Shown: positions 33,913 through 43,493, counted from the stretch's first letter. The stretch is DNA of 64,000 bases from Pseudoneobacillus rhizosphaerae (GCF_917563885.1 NZ_CAKJTG010000011.1:1-64000), one strand, 5' to 3'. Notes: a model not told the origin generated them from the sequence alone. Program-made: numbers and translations.

Positions 33913-35688
33913 ATGATTACTAGTGAAAACAACACATTAAGCCCCAATCATTTTTCATATGATATTTTTAATCAAATATTAGATGGAATCATTATTACGA
34001 ATAAGAATGGATTTATTGTAGATGTTAACCTTGCATTTTGCCAATATGTTGATTTAAAAAAAGAAAGCATATTGGGTTATTCATTATCACATTTTGTCCC
34101 GCAAAATGAGCATTATAAGCTACGGAGCAATAAAAAACTTTTAGATGAAAATGGGAAAGTAAGAGGGATCATTCCGATACATCATTCAAGAGGTCTTTCT
34201 TATTTTGATATTTTGACGACTGTTGATTCTACAAATGGAAATACTATTTCTGTTTTAAGAGATGTAACCGATAAGTCGACTTTAAAGCAACAAACAGAAC
34301 AATATGAATATATTTTTCAGGATCTTTTCATTGAAGCTTTAGATGGTATTATTTTCTGGGATTTGAAGGGTAACATTATTAATGCTAATTATGCGGCAAC
34401 AAGGATTTTTGAGTCCGATATTCAGGATTTAATTGGCTCTAATCTCAGTACATATATTGCAAAAAAGAATGACCATTACGAAAAAATTGTTAAAAAATTA
34501 TTTAATACAGGTGCAGTTCGCGATGAAATTTTATTAATCATGCCAAATGGTCAAAAAAAATTATTAGAATTTTCCTCGAGACTTCATTCCGTAGATGGCT
34601 TTCATATGACCATACTCCGAAATATTAGCCAAAGATACGAGATGGAGCAGGAGCTTAGAAAAAGTGAACAAAAGTTTAGGAAAGTATTTGAGGGGTCTTT
34701 AGAAGGTTTGATTCTATGGAATGACGAAAAAGTGATTATCGATATCAATCAATCCGCCTGCCAATTACTTAATTGTGAAAGACACGAATTTCTAGGTAAT
34801 TCCATCTTGGGGATAGTGCCCGAATGTAATGGAAACATAGAAAAAATTGAAAATATGGTAAAGTTACTTAAAAAGAATGGTAAAAATGATGGAACGCTAA
34901 TAATCCATCTTAGTGATGATTCCATTAAATATTTTGAATACAGTTCTATTTACCATCTATACTCAAATGTTAACTTTTCTGTATTTAAAGATGTAACTGA
35001 AAAAATAGAAATGGAAAATCGTTTGAAAAAGTCCGATACTTTAAATGTTGTCGGTGAGCTTGCGGCTGGCATTGCCCATGAAATTCGTAATCCAATGACT
35101 GCCTTAAAAGGATTTATTCAGCTTCTACAAGGTGAAATGCAGGAAAGTCAAGCCATGTATTTTCAGGTCATCCTATCAGAACTAAATCGAATTGATTCCA
35201 TAATAAATGAATTTTTAATTTTAGCAAAACCGCAAGCAGTTAAATATTCTAAAGTTGATGTCACGACTATAATGAAGGAAACTGTTGATTTATTAACCGC
35301 ACAGGCTGTGTTGTATAATGTTCAATTTGAAACTTATTTTGATCAATTTCTTTCTATTATATGTTGTGAACCCAATCAGTTAAAAAAAGTATTTGTCAAT
35401 TTGATTAAAAATGCTATTGAAGTTATGCCAACAGGTGGTAAAATAGTAATCCGAATTGAATCAAAAGATGATAAAAACATCTGTATTTCTATTCAAGACG
35501 AAGGTGTTGGAATTCCAACTGGGAAATTAAAAAAATTAGGTGAGCCCTTTTACACTACGAAAGAGCGCGGTACGGGCTTGGGCTTAATGGTAAGCTATAA
35601 AATTATCGAAGAACACAAAGGATTCATTAAGGTTGAAAGTGTAGAAGGAGTAGGTACTACGTTTCATATTTACTTACCTGTTCAATAA
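33913..35688 (+). CDS. Orphan PAS-domain histidine kinase, sporulation-kinase type
   Basis: A 591-residue soluble kinase without membrane segments. Three PAS-like domains lie at about residues 15-120, 130-245 and 255-365 (ILDGIIITNKNGFIVDVN, ALDGIIFWDLKGNIINAN, SLEGLILWNDEKVIIDIN). Next come the H-box GIAHEIRNPMTALKGF, where His is phosphorylated, and the ATPase boxes NLIKNAIEVMP, DEGVGIP and GTGLGLMVSYKI. No response regulator is adjacent, as with KinA-KinE that feed the Spo0 phosphorelay; B. subtilis kinE lies in the equivalent place beside the mtn genes (recalled). RBS GGGGAGG. Confidence 0.87.
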   Translation: MITSENNTLSPNHFSYDIFNQILDGIIITNKNGFIVDVNLAFCQYVDLKKESILGYSLSHFVPQNEHYKLRSNKKLLDENGKVRGIIPIHHSRGLSYFDILTTVDSTNGNTISVLRDVTDKSTLKQQTEQYEYIFQDLFIEALDGIIFWDLKGNIINANYAATRIFESDIQDLIGSNLSTYIAKKNDHYEKIVKKLFNTGAVRDEILLIMPNGQKKLLEFSSRLHSVDGFHMTILRNISQRYEMEQELRKSEQKFRKVFEGSLEGLILWNDEKVIIDINQSACQLLNCERHEFLGNSILGIVPECNGNIEKIENMVKLLKKNGKNDGTLIIHLSDDSIKYFEYSSIYHLYSNVNFSVFKDVTEKIEMENRLKKSDTLNVVGELAAGIAHEIRNPMTALKGFIQLLQGEMQESQAMYFQVILSELNRIDSIINEFLILAKPQAVKYSKVDVTTIMKETVDLLTAQAVLYNVQFETYFDQFLSIICCEPNQLKKVFVNLIKNAIEVMPTGGKIVIRIESKDDKNICISIQDEGVGIPTGKLKKLGEPFYTTKERGTGLGLMVSYKIIEEHKGFIKVESVEGVGTTFHIYLPVQ

Positions 35689-35694
35689 TAGTCG

Positions 35695-35730
35695 AAAAAA
35701 GTATTCTATGTAAAATGGATTACTTTTTTT
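35695..35730 (+). terminator. Weak terminator after the kinase
   Basis: AAAAAAGTA pairs with TACTTTTTT across a 17-base loop; AT-only stem with a T run. Confidence 0.45.
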
Positions 35731-35731
35731 A

Positions 35732-35764
35732 TTGCCTTTTCATGCAAATTAGATTAATATCTAA
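35732..35764 (+). promoter_or_regulatory. Promoter with overlapping palindromic operator (ArsR-type gene)
   Basis: TTGCCT (35732-35737) and TAATAT (35755-35760) are 17 bases apart. TTAGAT-TAAT-ATCTAA (35749-35764) covers the -10, with a further TTAGATTAA directly after it. The position suggests autorepression by the encoded ArsR-type protein. Confidence 0.6.
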
Positions 35765-35795
35765 TTAGATTAACATCAAATCAAAGAGGGGTATT

Positions 35796-36374
35796 ATGCA
35801 ATTAAATCGATTAGTTGAATTTCACAAAACAATGGGTGACCCAACTCGGCTTCGAATACTTTCCTTACTATCAAATGGACCCCTTCATGGTCAAGCAATT
35901 GCTGGAAAACTAGGTTTAACAGCTCCGACCATTACCCATCATTTAAAAAAATTACGAGATATCAATGTAGTTTTTGAAAGAAGAGACAAAAACACCATTT
36001 ACTTTAATTTAAATCATTTAGTTGTTAAACAACATTCTGAAGCACTGAAACAGCTTATGGAAGGAAAGGAAATAAGTATGGTTGATCAAAGTGATGAAAA
36101 GCAGAAGATTATTGCGAATTTTTTTACGAAAGATGGCAAGTTAAAAACAATTCCTGCTCAGCGTAAGAAAAAACTAATGGTTTTCGAACATTTAATAAAA
36201 GGGATTGAAAAGGGTAAAAAGTACGAGGAAAAGGAAATTAATGAGTATATTTTGCAATTCCATGACGACTATGCAACCATCCGACGAGAATTTATCATTA
36301 ATCATTACATGTATCGAGAAAATGGTATATATGAACTTAATCCAGTAGAAATGTGGGCAAAAATTGAAGGCTAA
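35796..36374 (+). CDS. ArsR-family regulator with DUF2087
   Basis: A 192-residue protein. The first 90 residues are a winged helix of the ArsR type (KTMGDPTRLRILSLLSNGPL, recognition helix LTAPTITHHLKKL, wing DKNTIYFNL). The C-terminal half matches the DUF2087 type (IANFFTKDGKLKTIPAQRKK...EYILQFHDDYATIRREFI). There are no metal-binding Cys motifs, so it is probably not a metal sensor; the DUF2087 part may be the signal-sensing domain. Its own promoter is overlapped by a palindrome. The target beyond itself is unknown. Confidence 0.8.
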   Translation: MQLNRLVEFHKTMGDPTRLRILSLLSNGPLHGQAIAGKLGLTAPTITHHLKKLRDINVVFERRDKNTIYFNLNHLVVKQHSEALKQLMEGKEISMVDQSDEKQKIIANFFTKDGKLKTIPAQRKKKLMVFEHLIKGIEKGKKYEEKEINEYILQFHDDYATIRREFIINHYMYRENGIYELNPVEMWAKIEG

Positions 36375-36382
36375 TATTAAGA

Positions 36383-36433
36383 TAAACTCAAACCTAAGAA
36401 GAGCATCCTCTTAGGTTTGAGTTTATTTTTTTA
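36383..36433 (+). terminator. Strong bidirectional terminator
   Basis: TAAACTCAAACCTAAGA (36383-36399) pairs perfectly with 36409-36425, followed by TTTTTTT; between the convergent ArsR-type gene and mtnK. Confidence 0.95.
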
Positions 36434-37618
36434 AACTAGAGTTTGTACTACTACTTTAATAAAATCATCTATGGAATGGATTTCCTTTTTTGATTTAATA
36501 AGTAATTTACCTAAATCTATTGTTTTTCGTTTCACTAGTAATCTCTTATCGATATCTTGGATACTATCAAGATCGGCAACATGTGCGAGACCGATTGTTC
36601 GACGAATTAATTCACAGCCCGCAAAACCTAAAGCGTCTTGGAAAAATTTCTGAATGACAGCATCGAAAAATCCAGGTGCATAAGAAAGGGGCTCTTGGTT
36701 TTCAGTATTCCACAACTCTGAATACTGGTCGACAAATACATTCCAGAAAGTTTCAAGATGTTCTTGTATCTCATGAATTTTCTCTTCATTTGCCAATGCT
36801 TGAAACAGTAGATTAGCAAATACTTGACCAATGTCAAATCCTCCAGGTCCATAAAACGCAAACTCAGGATCAATTACTTTTGTTTCAGTAGCATTTGCAA
36901 ATACACTTCCCGTATGCAAATCCCCATGTAGAAGGGCCTCACCCTCAGTTAAGAAGCTTTTTTTCAAAAGGGCTACATGAAAAATGAGCTCCGCATCCTT
37001 CCAAATACTTTCTACAGCTGAACGAAGTTCCGGTTCAAAGGAATTTGTTGGTGAGTCTATAAAAGGGTCAGTGAAAATTAAATCTTCTGTAATTTTACAA
37101 AGCTCTGGGTTAATAAATTGGCGTTGAAGTTCTTTTTTCTCAGATTGGTTAACGCCAAAATCTGAAGTAAAGAATAACGTTTTTGCTAAATATTCTCCTA
37201 GATGTTTAGAAAGTAATGGATATTTTTCTCCGCGAATTAATCCAGTTCTTGCGATGGATAGGTGGGACAAATCATCCATCACGGTAATGGCAAATACATC
37301 ATCCGTAAAGTGAACAACAGGAACATATTCGGGTGCAATTTTTCCAAAAATTTTTAGAGCATCGGCCTCAATTTTGGCTCTTTTTAGTGTTAGTGGCCAG
37401 CTTTCGCCTACAACCTTTGCATAGGGAAGCGCTTGTTTAATGATAATACCTTGACGTGTTACTGTATCTGTAACACGAAACACAAGGTTTAAATTACCAT
37501 CGCCAATTTCTGAACATGAAAGTACAGCATTTTCTGAGAAGATTCTCATTTTAACAGCTAGAGTGACAGCTAAGCTTTCTGTGAGTGGTTGATATTCTTT
37601 AGATGAAAATAGTGTCAT
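36431..37618 (-). CDS. mtnK: 5-methylthioribose kinase
   Basis: A 395-residue APH-fold kinase that phosphorylates methylthioribose to MTR-1-phosphate in methionine salvage. GDGNLNLVFRV is the nucleotide loop, LLHGDLHTGSVF the catalytic loop with Asp, and VIDPEFAFYGPGGFDIG the DPE metal site, all characteristic of MtnK. ATG 37618 is ten bases after GGAGG; an earlier ATG sits on top of the RBS. It lies under an S-box riboswitch. Unlike B. subtilis, no mtnA follows or precedes it on this strand. Confidence 0.93.
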   Translation of the reverse strand: MTLFSSKEYQPLTESLAVTLAVKMRIFSENAVLSCSEIGDGNLNLVFRVTDTVTRQGIIIKQALPYAKVVGESWPLTLKRAKIEADALKIFGKIAPEYVPVVHFTDDVFAITVMDDLSHLSIARTGLIRGEKYPLLSKHLGEYLAKTLFFTSDFGVNQSEKKELQRQFINPELCKITEDLIFTDPFIDSPTNSFEPELRSAVESIWKDAELIFHVALLKKSFLTEGEALLHGDLHTGSVFANATETKVIDPEFAFYGPGGFDIGQVFANLLFQALANEEKIHEIQEHLETFWNVFVDQYSELWNTENQEPLSYAPGFFDAVIQKFFQDALGFAGCELIRRTIGLAHVADLDSIQDIDKRLLVKRKTIDLGKLLIKSKKEIHSIDDFIKVVVQTLV

Positions 37619-37664
37619 TTTTTCCATTCCTCCTGTTGGTTTGGAGGCTTTTAAAATTTGCATT

Positions 37665-37696
37665 AAAAAAGCCTCTTTCTCATGTGAAAGAGGCTT
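37665..37696 (-). terminator. Riboswitch expression-platform terminator (mtnK)
   Basis: On the minus strand AAGCCTCTTTC and GAAAGAGGCTT form an 11-bp stem followed by six T, at the end of the S-box leader. Confidence 0.9.
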
Positions 37697-37882
37697 GAAG
37701 AAACAGTCTTCGCACCTCTTATCTTTCAGAAAGGTAGAATCTAATATTCTTTCCTTCTGTTGGAATTAGCACCGTGCCTAAATAGTATGAAAGACGGTAA
37801 TGCATCATACATTCATTAAAATAATTAGGTCGGTTGCTGGGCTTCATAGGGCCAAATCCCTCAGCCATCTCTTGATAAGAGA
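37665..37882 (-). promoter_or_regulatory. SAM-I (S-box) riboswitch controlling mtnK
   Basis: On the minus strand, CTTATCAAGAG starts P1 near 37879. The conserved core follows: GGCTGAGGGA, GGCCCTATGAAGCCC, CAGCAACCG and later CACGGTGCTAATTCC, with P1 closing at GAAAGATAAG near 37718. SAM binding should stabilise the aptamer and let the terminator at 37665 form, so mtnK is expressed when SAM is low. P3 and P4 regions are of normal size. Confidence 0.95.
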
Positions 37883-37917
37883 AAATTATGATATTTAACT
37901 TTTGTCCATTGATAACG

Positions 37918-37947
37918 ATTTTATCAGCGTAAGTTTTGATTTGTCAA
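37918..37947 (-). promoter_or_regulatory. SigA promoter of the mtnK riboswitch leader
   Basis: On the minus strand TTGACA (37947-37942), 18 bases, then TAAAAT (37923-37918), about 35 bases before the aptamer. Confidence 0.7.
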
Positions 37948-37962
37948 TATATTTTAAACTAT

Positions 37963-38751
37963 TTAACTTTTGTATAGATTTGGTTTTCGATCATCAAAAA
38001 CAGGTATCGTGTTTCTGACATTTTTTACTTTTTCTAAATCAATTTCTCCGCAAATGATCTCTTCTTGTTCGGAACCTTCAGCAATTATCTCGCCCCAAGG
38101 ATCAATAATTAACGAATGGCCAGCAAAAACATTGCTTGGATTAGAGCCAGAGCAGTTACAAGCTATTATATAGCATTGGTTTTCAATGGCTCTCGCAGTA
38201 AGTAAAGTTTTCCAATGATGTAATCTAGGTAACGGCCATTCAGCTACAACGAAAATAGCTTCGGCACCGTTGAGGACATGAGTTCTCATCCATTCTGGAA
38301 AGCGGATATCATAGCAAATTTGACCAGCAAATGTGTAGTTATTTAGAGAAAATAATCCTTCCTCCTTCCCAGCCTTTAGGTGAAGATGCTCATCCATGAG
38401 CTGGAATAAGTGTAGCTTGCTATATTGGTGAACTAACTCGCCATGTTGATTCACGACAAGTAGTGTGTTGTAGATTCCATCCTCTTGCTTTTTAGCAATG
38501 GAGCCACCTACAAAATGAACATTGTATTGTTTTGCTTTAGTTCGAAAGAAATCGATGGTTTCTTGCGCATTTGTATCACCAATGTCTGGTAAATTAGCTA
38601 AATCATAGCCTGTCGTCCATAACTCAGGAAAAACGATTACCTCAGGATTTTGTCGCATCGCCTCTTCAATTAGCCTCTCAGCCTTCTGGAAATTTGCTAC
38701 TGGATCACCAAAAACTATATCCATTTGAATTAAAGCAATATTTAATTTCAA
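37963..38751 (-). CDS. mtnU: Nitrilase-family omega-amidase of methionine salvage
   Basis: A 262-residue carbon-nitrogen hydrolase. The catalytic triad is visible: Glu in VIVFPELWTTG, Lys in YSKLHLF, Cys in GQICYDIRFPE. MtnU hydrolyses 2-oxoglutaramate-type products formed by the glutamine-dependent transaminase MtnE, pulling the pathway forward. TTG at 38751 follows GAGGTG at eight bases and gives the usual MKLNIALIQMD start; an upstream in-frame TTG overlaps the RBS. It sits back to back with mtnE. Confidence 0.88.
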   Translation of the reverse strand: MKLNIALIQMDIVFGDPVANFQKAERLIEEAMRQNPEVIVFPELWTTGYDLANLPDIGDTNAQETIDFFRTKAKQYNVHFVGGSIAKKQEDGIYNTLLVVNQHGELVHQYSKLHLFQLMDEHLHLKAGKEEGLFSLNNYTFAGQICYDIRFPEWMRTHVLNGAEAIFVVAEWPLPRLHHWKTLLTARAIENQCYIIACNCSGSNPSNVFAGHSLIIDPWGEIIAEGSEQEEIICGEIDLEKVKNVRNTIPVFDDRKPNLYKS

Positions 38752-38855
38752 TCCTTCCACACCTCTCAAATAGAAAATTAAAATTATTCTTTACAATCTG
38801 TTAATAACCATATATCATTTGTGACTAGATTTTCAAATAAAATTTTTCTAATGAA

Positions 38856-38943
38856 CCGCATTAACGTACTGGGGGACAGTCCTGTAGAACGTTAATGCGG
38901 TAAAACGGTAATATATCGAGGGACTGTCCCCCAGTACGTTAAT
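38856..38943. repeat. Dispersed palindrome family, copy 3 (nested inverted repeat)
   Basis: 38860-38882 and 38921-38943 are perfect 23-bp inverted arms, each containing the half-core GGGGGACAGTCC or its complement. A second pair, CCGCATTAACG (38856-38866) and CGTTAATGCGG (38890-38900), is nested within. The element fills the space between mtnU and mtnE, ending 22 bases before mtnE. Confidence 0.85.
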
Positions 38944-38964
38944 TTGTTAAAGCAGGTGAATGGG

Positions 38965-40137
38965 ATGAAGGTTTTTTCGCAGTCTGAGTTGTTAAATAGT
39001 TTGCCGAAACAGTTTTTTGCTTCTCTTGTTAAGAAGGTTTCTAGGTATGTGGCAGAAGGGCATGATGTAATTAATTTAGGTCAAGGTAATCCTGATCAAC
39101 CGACCCCTGACCACATTGTGAAGAAATTGCAGGAAGCGGCAGCTAATCCGTTAAATCATAAATATTCTCCGTTTCAAGGACACAAATACTTAAAACAAGC
39201 AGCCGTTAATTTTTATGCACGAGAATATGGAGTTGATTTAGATCCTGAAAAGGAAGTTGCTATTTTGTTTGGAGGTAAGGCGGGTTTAGTTGAAATTCCT
39301 CAATGCTTACTAAACCCAGGAGATACCATTTTAGTTCCGGATCCGGGTTACCCTGATTATTGGTCTGGAGTTGCACTTGCCCAAGCGAATATGGTGACAA
39401 TGCCTTTGACAGAGGAAAATGATTTCTTACCGGTTTATGAAAATATCGATTCTGCTGATCTCGATAAAGCAAAATTGATGTTCCTAAACTATCCCAACAA
39501 TCCTACAGGAGCGACAGCAACTCCTGAATTTTTTGAAAAAACGGTAGAATTGGCTAATAAAACAAACCTCTGTGTGGTGCATGACTTTGCCTATGGGGCT
39601 ATCGGGTTTGATGGTCAAAAACCGCTAAGCTTCCTTCAAACGCCAGGGGCAAAGGAAATTGGTATAGAGATTTATACACTATCAAAAACGTTCAATATGG
39701 CTGGATGGCGAGTTGGCTTTGCTGTCGGTAATCCTAGTGTTATTGCTGCATTAGAATTGTTACAAGATCACTTATATGTGAGTATTTTTGGGGGTATTCA
39801 AGAAGCCGCAGCAGAAGCCTTAAATGCATCTCAAGAATGTGTGACTGAATTAAACAATTTGTATGAATCGCGTAGAAATGTCTTAATAAATGGATTGCAA
39901 TCAATTGGTTGGAATGTCACTTCACCAAAGGGTTCATTTTTTGCTTGGCTTAAGGTTCCTAGTGGATATACTTCAGAAGAGTTTGCTGACTTTTTATTAG
40001 AGAAGGCACATATTGCTGTGGCACCCGGTATAGGATTTGGAACTTTCGGTGAGGGCTACGTTCGAGTTGGACTACTATCCTCTCATGAGAGACTGGAAGA
40101 AGCTGTTCGAAGAATTCAAGCATTAGATATTTTCTAA
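38965..40137 (+). CDS. mtnE: Aminotransferase MtnE (KMTB to methionine)
   Basis: A 390-residue class I/II aminotransferase. The PLP lysine is in YTLSKTFNMAGWRVGFAVG; NYPNNPTGATA and DFAYGAIGFDG bind cofactor. It transaminates 4-methylthio-2-oxobutyrate to methionine, typically using glutamine. ATG 38965 follows AGGTGAATGGG; the frame is open upstream into the palindromic repeat. Context between mtnU and mtnW confirms the role. Any promoter must lie in or before the repeat element. Confidence 0.92.
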   Translation: MKVFSQSELLNSLPKQFFASLVKKVSRYVAEGHDVINLGQGNPDQPTPDHIVKKLQEAAANPLNHKYSPFQGHKYLKQAAVNFYAREYGVDLDPEKEVAILFGGKAGLVEIPQCLLNPGDTILVPDPGYPDYWSGVALAQANMVTMPLTEENDFLPVYENIDSADLDKAKLMFLNYPNNPTGATATPEFFEKTVELANKTNLCVVHDFAYGAIGFDGQKPLSFLQTPGAKEIGIEIYTLSKTFNMAGWRVGFAVGNPSVIAALELLQDHLYVSIFGGIQEAAAEALNASQECVTELNNLYESRRNVLINGLQSIGWNVTSPKGSFFAWLKVPSGYTSEEFADFLLEKAHIAVAPGIGFGTFGEGYVRVGLLSSHERLEEAVRRIQALDIF

Positions 40138-40146
40138 TAAATTGGA

Positions 40147-40175
40147 TTGACAGAGTGGCAAAATCATGTCATAAT
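40147..40175 (+). promoter_or_regulatory. SigA promoter of the mtnWXBD operon
   Basis: Consensus TTGACA (40147-40152), 17 bases, CATAAT (40170-40175), start near 40182 and about 50 bases before the S-box. Confidence 0.85.
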
Positions 40176-40229
40176 CCAAATTAATTTATTAAACAATTTA
40201 AACAATGTGAAAATTAAATAAACGATTTT

Positions 40230-40388
40230 CTTATCAAGAGCAGGTGGAGGGACTAGCCCAATGAAGCCCGGCAACCGATTTTATGAACCTTCATAAAGCA
40301 CGGTGCTAATTCTTGCAGCACAAGGCTGATAGATAAGAGGACGTTAGTTTGTCATGCTAACCTCTTCTTATTTGAAGAGGTTTTTTAT
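40230..40388 (+). promoter_or_regulatory. SAM-I (S-box) riboswitch of mtnWXBD
   Basis: CTTATCAAGAGCAGGTGGAG, then GACTAGCCCAATGAAGCCC, GGCAACCG, CACGGTGCTAATTC and closing GATAAGAGG are the complete S-box core. The terminator AACCTCTTC-TTATTT-GAAGAGGTT plus TTTTTT lies at 40359-40387. P1 3' strand and terminator 5' strand compete through AGAGG/CCTCT complementarity. Confidence 0.95.
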
Positions 40389-40415
40389 TTGTTTGTTTGA
40401 AAGGAAGTTTTTACA

Positions 40416-41630
40416 ATGAATGAAATAATCGCAACTTATAATTTAAAAGACATAAAAGGAAATCCTCTTAAAAAAGCAGAGGAAATTGCTCTAGGATTAA
40501 CGGTAGGGTCTTGGACTGACTTACCAGAATTAGAACAAACTCAATTACAAAAGCATAAAGGAAAGGTAGTATCTGTTGAAGAAATATCTGATACGGAAGG
40601 AGAGGCTCTTATAAAAGTTGCCTATCCACAGCTGAATTTCTCAGCAGACCTTCCAGCCATCCTTACAACCGTATTTGGAAAACTGTCATTAGATGGAAAA
40701 GTAAAACTAATAGACTTAGAGTTTCCCGAAAGCTTAAAAAAGTCCTTTCCTGGCCCTAGATTTGGCGTAGAAGGGATAAGGGGAAAACTCAATGTTTTTG
40801 ATCGTCCACTACTAATGAGCATTTTTAAAGGGGTAATTGGTCGGAACATTGATTATTTAGCTAATCAACTATCTTCGCAGGCTTTAGGGGGAGTAGACAT
40901 CGTAAAAGATGATGAAATCCTCTTTGAAAACCATTTGACACCTATGGAAGAACGTATACAAATTGGAAAAAGGGTTTTAACAAATACCTTTGAGTTAACT
41001 GGGCATCGAACCTTATATGCTGTTAATTTAACAGGCAGATCCTCGCAGCTAAGAGAGAAGGCAAGGAAAGCTGCAGAGCTTGGTGCTGACCTTTTATTGT
41101 TTAATGTCTTTGGCTATGGGTTAGATATTTTACAAGAACTACGTGAAGATGAGGAAATTGGTTTACCGATAATGGCACATCCGGCTGTAAGTGGATCCTT
41201 TCTATCATCTGACAACTATGGATTCTCTCATTCTCTCATACTTGGAAAATTGTTGCGGTACTCAGGTGCAGACCTTTCCTTATTCCCATCACCTTATGGA
41301 TCGGTTGCATTAGAAAAGGAAAAAACATTATCTATTAAGCATGAACTTTTAAAAGATGATGAATTCTATAAAAAGTCGTTTCCTGTCCCATCTGCAGGAA
41401 TTCATCCTGGGCTTGTTCCATTATTAATGAATGATTTCGGTATAGAATCTGTCATAAATGCTGGAGGTGGTGTTCATGGTCATCCTGGTGGTGCCATTGC
41501 AGGTGGGAAAGCCTTCCGACAAGCCATTGATGTTCATTTGAATGGCCAGACATTAGTAAACGGCTCAGAGACGAACCCTGAATTAAAAACAGCAATCGAG
41601 CTATGGGGATATAAGGAGGTTTATTCCTAA
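40416..41630 (+). CDS. mtnW: RuBisCO-like 2,3-diketo-5-methylthiopentyl-1-P enolase
   Basis: A 404-residue type IV RuBisCO homologue that enolises DK-MTP-1-[18 protein letters not shown] and [11 protein letters not shown] (the Lys region that is carbamylated to bind Mg) are diagnostic; [33 protein letters not shown] complete the barrel. Canonical RuBisCO carboxylation residues are replaced, as in other MtnW. First gene of mtnW-mtnX-mtnB-mtnD under S-box control. RBS GAAAGGAAG. Overlaps mtnX by one base. Confidence 0.95.
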   Translation: MNEIIATYNLKDIKGNPLKKAEEIALGLTVGSWTDLPELEQTQLQKHKGKVVSVEEISDTEGEALIKVAYPQLNFSADLPAILTTVFGKLSLDGKVKLIDLEFPESLKKSFPGPRFGVEGIRGKLNVFDRPLLMSIFKGVIGRNIDYLANQLSSQALGGVDIVKDDEILFENHLTPMEERIQIGKRVLTNTFELTGHRTLYAVNLTGRSSQLREKARKAAELGADLLLFNVFGYGLDILQELREDEEIGLPIMAHPAVSGSFLSSDNYGFSHSLILGKLLRYSGADLSLFPSPYGSVALEKEKTLSIKHELLKDDEFYKKSFPVPSAGIHPGLVPLLMNDFGIESVINAGGGVHGHPGGAIAGGKAFRQAIDVHLNGQTLVNGSETNPELKTAIELWGYKEVYS

Positions 41631-42304
41631 TGAGTAGACCCGTTATTTATTGCGACTTTGACGGTACAATAACCGAAAAAGATAATATTATCGCCATTAT
41701 GAAGGAGTTTGCTCCACCAGATTGGGATGCTTTGAAGGATAAAATTCTTTCCCAAGAAATTAGTATTCAAGATGGAGTAGGGCAGTTATTTGCTTTACTT
41801 CCTAGCTCCTTAAAGGATGAAATCATCCAATTTGCCCAAAAGCAAGCTGTTATTCGAGAGGGTTTTAAAGAACTACTGCAGCTCGTTAAAGAAGAAGATA
41901 TTCCTTTTTATGTGGTTAGTGGGGGAATTGATTTTTTCGTCCATCCAATCTTAGCGCCTTTTGGTTCTTTTTCAGAGATTTTCTGTAATAGTGCTGATTT
42001 TTCAAAAAGTAAAATCGAAATCCTTTGGCCAAATGCTTGTGATGACAAATGTCAAAATGGATGTGGTTGTTGTAAACCAAGTGTGATTAGAAAGTTAAAA
42101 AGTACTGATGATTTAACAATAGTGATTGGTGATTCCGTCACAGATTTGGAAGCTGCCAAACATGCTGATTTAGTTTTTGCTAGAGAATACTTAGCGGAAA
42201 AATGTGATTCACTTGGAATCCCTTATTATAAATTCGAAACCTTTTTCGATTGTATAGAGGTAATCAAACAGTTGAAAGGAGTTGGAAAAGCAAATGTTAA
42301 ATGA
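41630..42304 (+). CDS. mtnX: HK-MTPenyl-1-P phosphatase
   Basis: A 224-residue HAD-family phosphatase. Motif I is [13 protein letters not shown] (nucleophile first Asp), motif II VVSGG, motif [23 protein letters not shown] Cys-rich insert ([15 protein letters not shown]) is typical of MtnX and may bind a metal. It removes phosphate from the enolase product to give the acireductone. RBS AAGGAGG lies inside mtnW, with start and stop overlapping (TAATG). Confidence 0.93.
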   Translation: MSRPVIYCDFDGTITEKDNIIAIMKEFAPPDWDALKDKILSQEISIQDGVGQLFALLPSSLKDEIIQFAQKQAVIREGFKELLQLVKEEDIPFYVVSGGIDFFVHPILAPFGSFSEIFCNSADFSKSKIEILWPNACDDKCQNGCGCCKPSVIRKLKSTDDLTIVIGDSVTDLEAAKHADLVFAREYLAEKCDSLGIPYYKFETFFDCIEVIKQLKGVGKANVK

Positions 42305-42923
42305 AAGATGGAACGAGTTAGCAGACGTGAAGGATGAGTTAGCTGAACGTGATTGGTTCATGGGTACAAGTGGGAATCTAGCCATCAAAGTACAAGATGA
42401 TCCTTTACAATTTTTAGTAACAGCTAGTGGAAAAGATAAAAGGAAGCGAACAGACGAGGATTTTCTTTTAGTAGACCAGTATGGCCATCCTGCTGTTCCG
42501 ACACACTTAAAGCCATCAGCTGAAACCCTATTACATGTTGAAATTTATCGTAAAACAAATGCTCTTTGCAGCTTACATGTCCATACGATTGATAATAATG
42601 TGGTCTCGGAAGTTTATGGAGACGCAGGTGTTGTTACCTTCCAAGGTCAGGAAATCATTAAGGCTTTTGATAAATGGGAAGAAGATGCGATACTACGAAT
42701 CCCTATTATTAAAAATCACGCTCATATCCCTACCTTAGCTAAAGAGTTTGCTGAGCATATCCATGGTGATTCTGGGGCAGTGTTAATACGCAACCACGGG
42801 ATTACCGTTTGGGGGAGAACGGCGTTTGAGGCAAAGAAGATTTTAGAGGCATCAGAGTTCTTATTTCGCTACCAATTAAGATTGTTAGAACATAAACCGT
42901 TTCAGCTTTTTAAAGTAGTATAA
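42294..42923 (+). CDS. mtnB: Methylthioribulose-1-phosphate dehydratase
   Basis: A 209-residue class II aldolase/adducin-fold zinc enzyme that dehydrates MTRu-1-P to DK-MTP-1-[14 protein letters not shown] is the phosphate-binding loop, LHVHTIDN and RNHGITVWG carry metal ligands. ATG 42294 is used, with AAAGGAG twelve bases ahead; the TTG at 42282 is too near the RBS. It overlaps mtnX by eleven bases. Confidence 0.93.
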   Translation: MLNERWNELADVKDELAERDWFMGTSGNLAIKVQDDPLQFLVTASGKDKRKRTDEDFLLVDQYGHPAVPTHLKPSAETLLHVEIYRKTNALCSLHVHTIDNNVVSEVYGDAGVVTFQGQEIIKAFDKWEEDAILRIPIIKNHAHIPTLAKEFAEHIHGDSGAVLIRNHGITVWGRTAFEAKKILEASEFLFRYQLRLLEHKPFQLFKVV

Positions 42924-42953
42924 AAAATTTATCAAATAGAGGAGAGATAGTAG

Positions 42954-43487
42954 ATGGCATATATTTATTTTCAAGAAGACGGTACAGAAAACCATAATCA
43001 AGAAGAGGTTTTGGCGTTCTTAAATAGTCAAGAAGTTATTTATGAGCATTGGGACATTACTAAGCTACCCGCAAATTTACAAGAAAAGTTCTTATTAACT
43101 GATGAAGAGAAAGCTGAAATTCTTGCAACTTTTGCAACTGAGATTGCTACCATTTCAGAAAAAAGAGGTTATAAGGCCCAAGATGTAATTGCTTTATCAG
43201 AAAATACACCAAATCTTGAAACACTTTTAGTTAATTTCCAAAAGGAACATCATCATACGGATGATGAAGTTAGATTTGTTGTAAGTGGACACGGTGTTTT
43301 TATCATTCAAGGCAAGGATGGCTCCTTCTTTGAGGTGCATTTAGAGCCAGGAGACCTGATTTCTGTTCCACCTAATATACGTCATTACTTTACATTAAAA
43401 GAAGATCGTAAAGTAGTAGCCATCCGAATCTTCGTTACAACAGAAGGCTGGGTTCCAATCTACGAAAATGAAGAAACAACGGTATAG
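42954..43487 (+). CDS. mtnD: Acireductone dioxygenase
   Basis: A 177-residue cupin of methionine salvage. HHHTDDEVRFVVSGHGVFII contains the His/His/Glu metal ligands, and PPNIRHYF the fourth His. With Fe it produces formate and KMTB, with Ni the off-pathway CO-producing reaction. RBS GAGGAGAGATAG. Last gene of the operon, followed by a strong terminator. Confidence 0.94.
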   Translation: MAYIYFQEDGTENHNQEEVLAFLNSQEVIYEHWDITKLPANLQEKFLLTDEEKAEILATFATEIATISEKRGYKAQDVIALSENTPNLETLLVNFQKEHHHTDDEVRFVVSGHGVFIIQGKDGSFFEVHLEPGDLISVPPNIRHYFTLKEDRKVVAIRIFVTTEGWVPIYENEETTV

Positions 43488-43493
43488 AAAATT

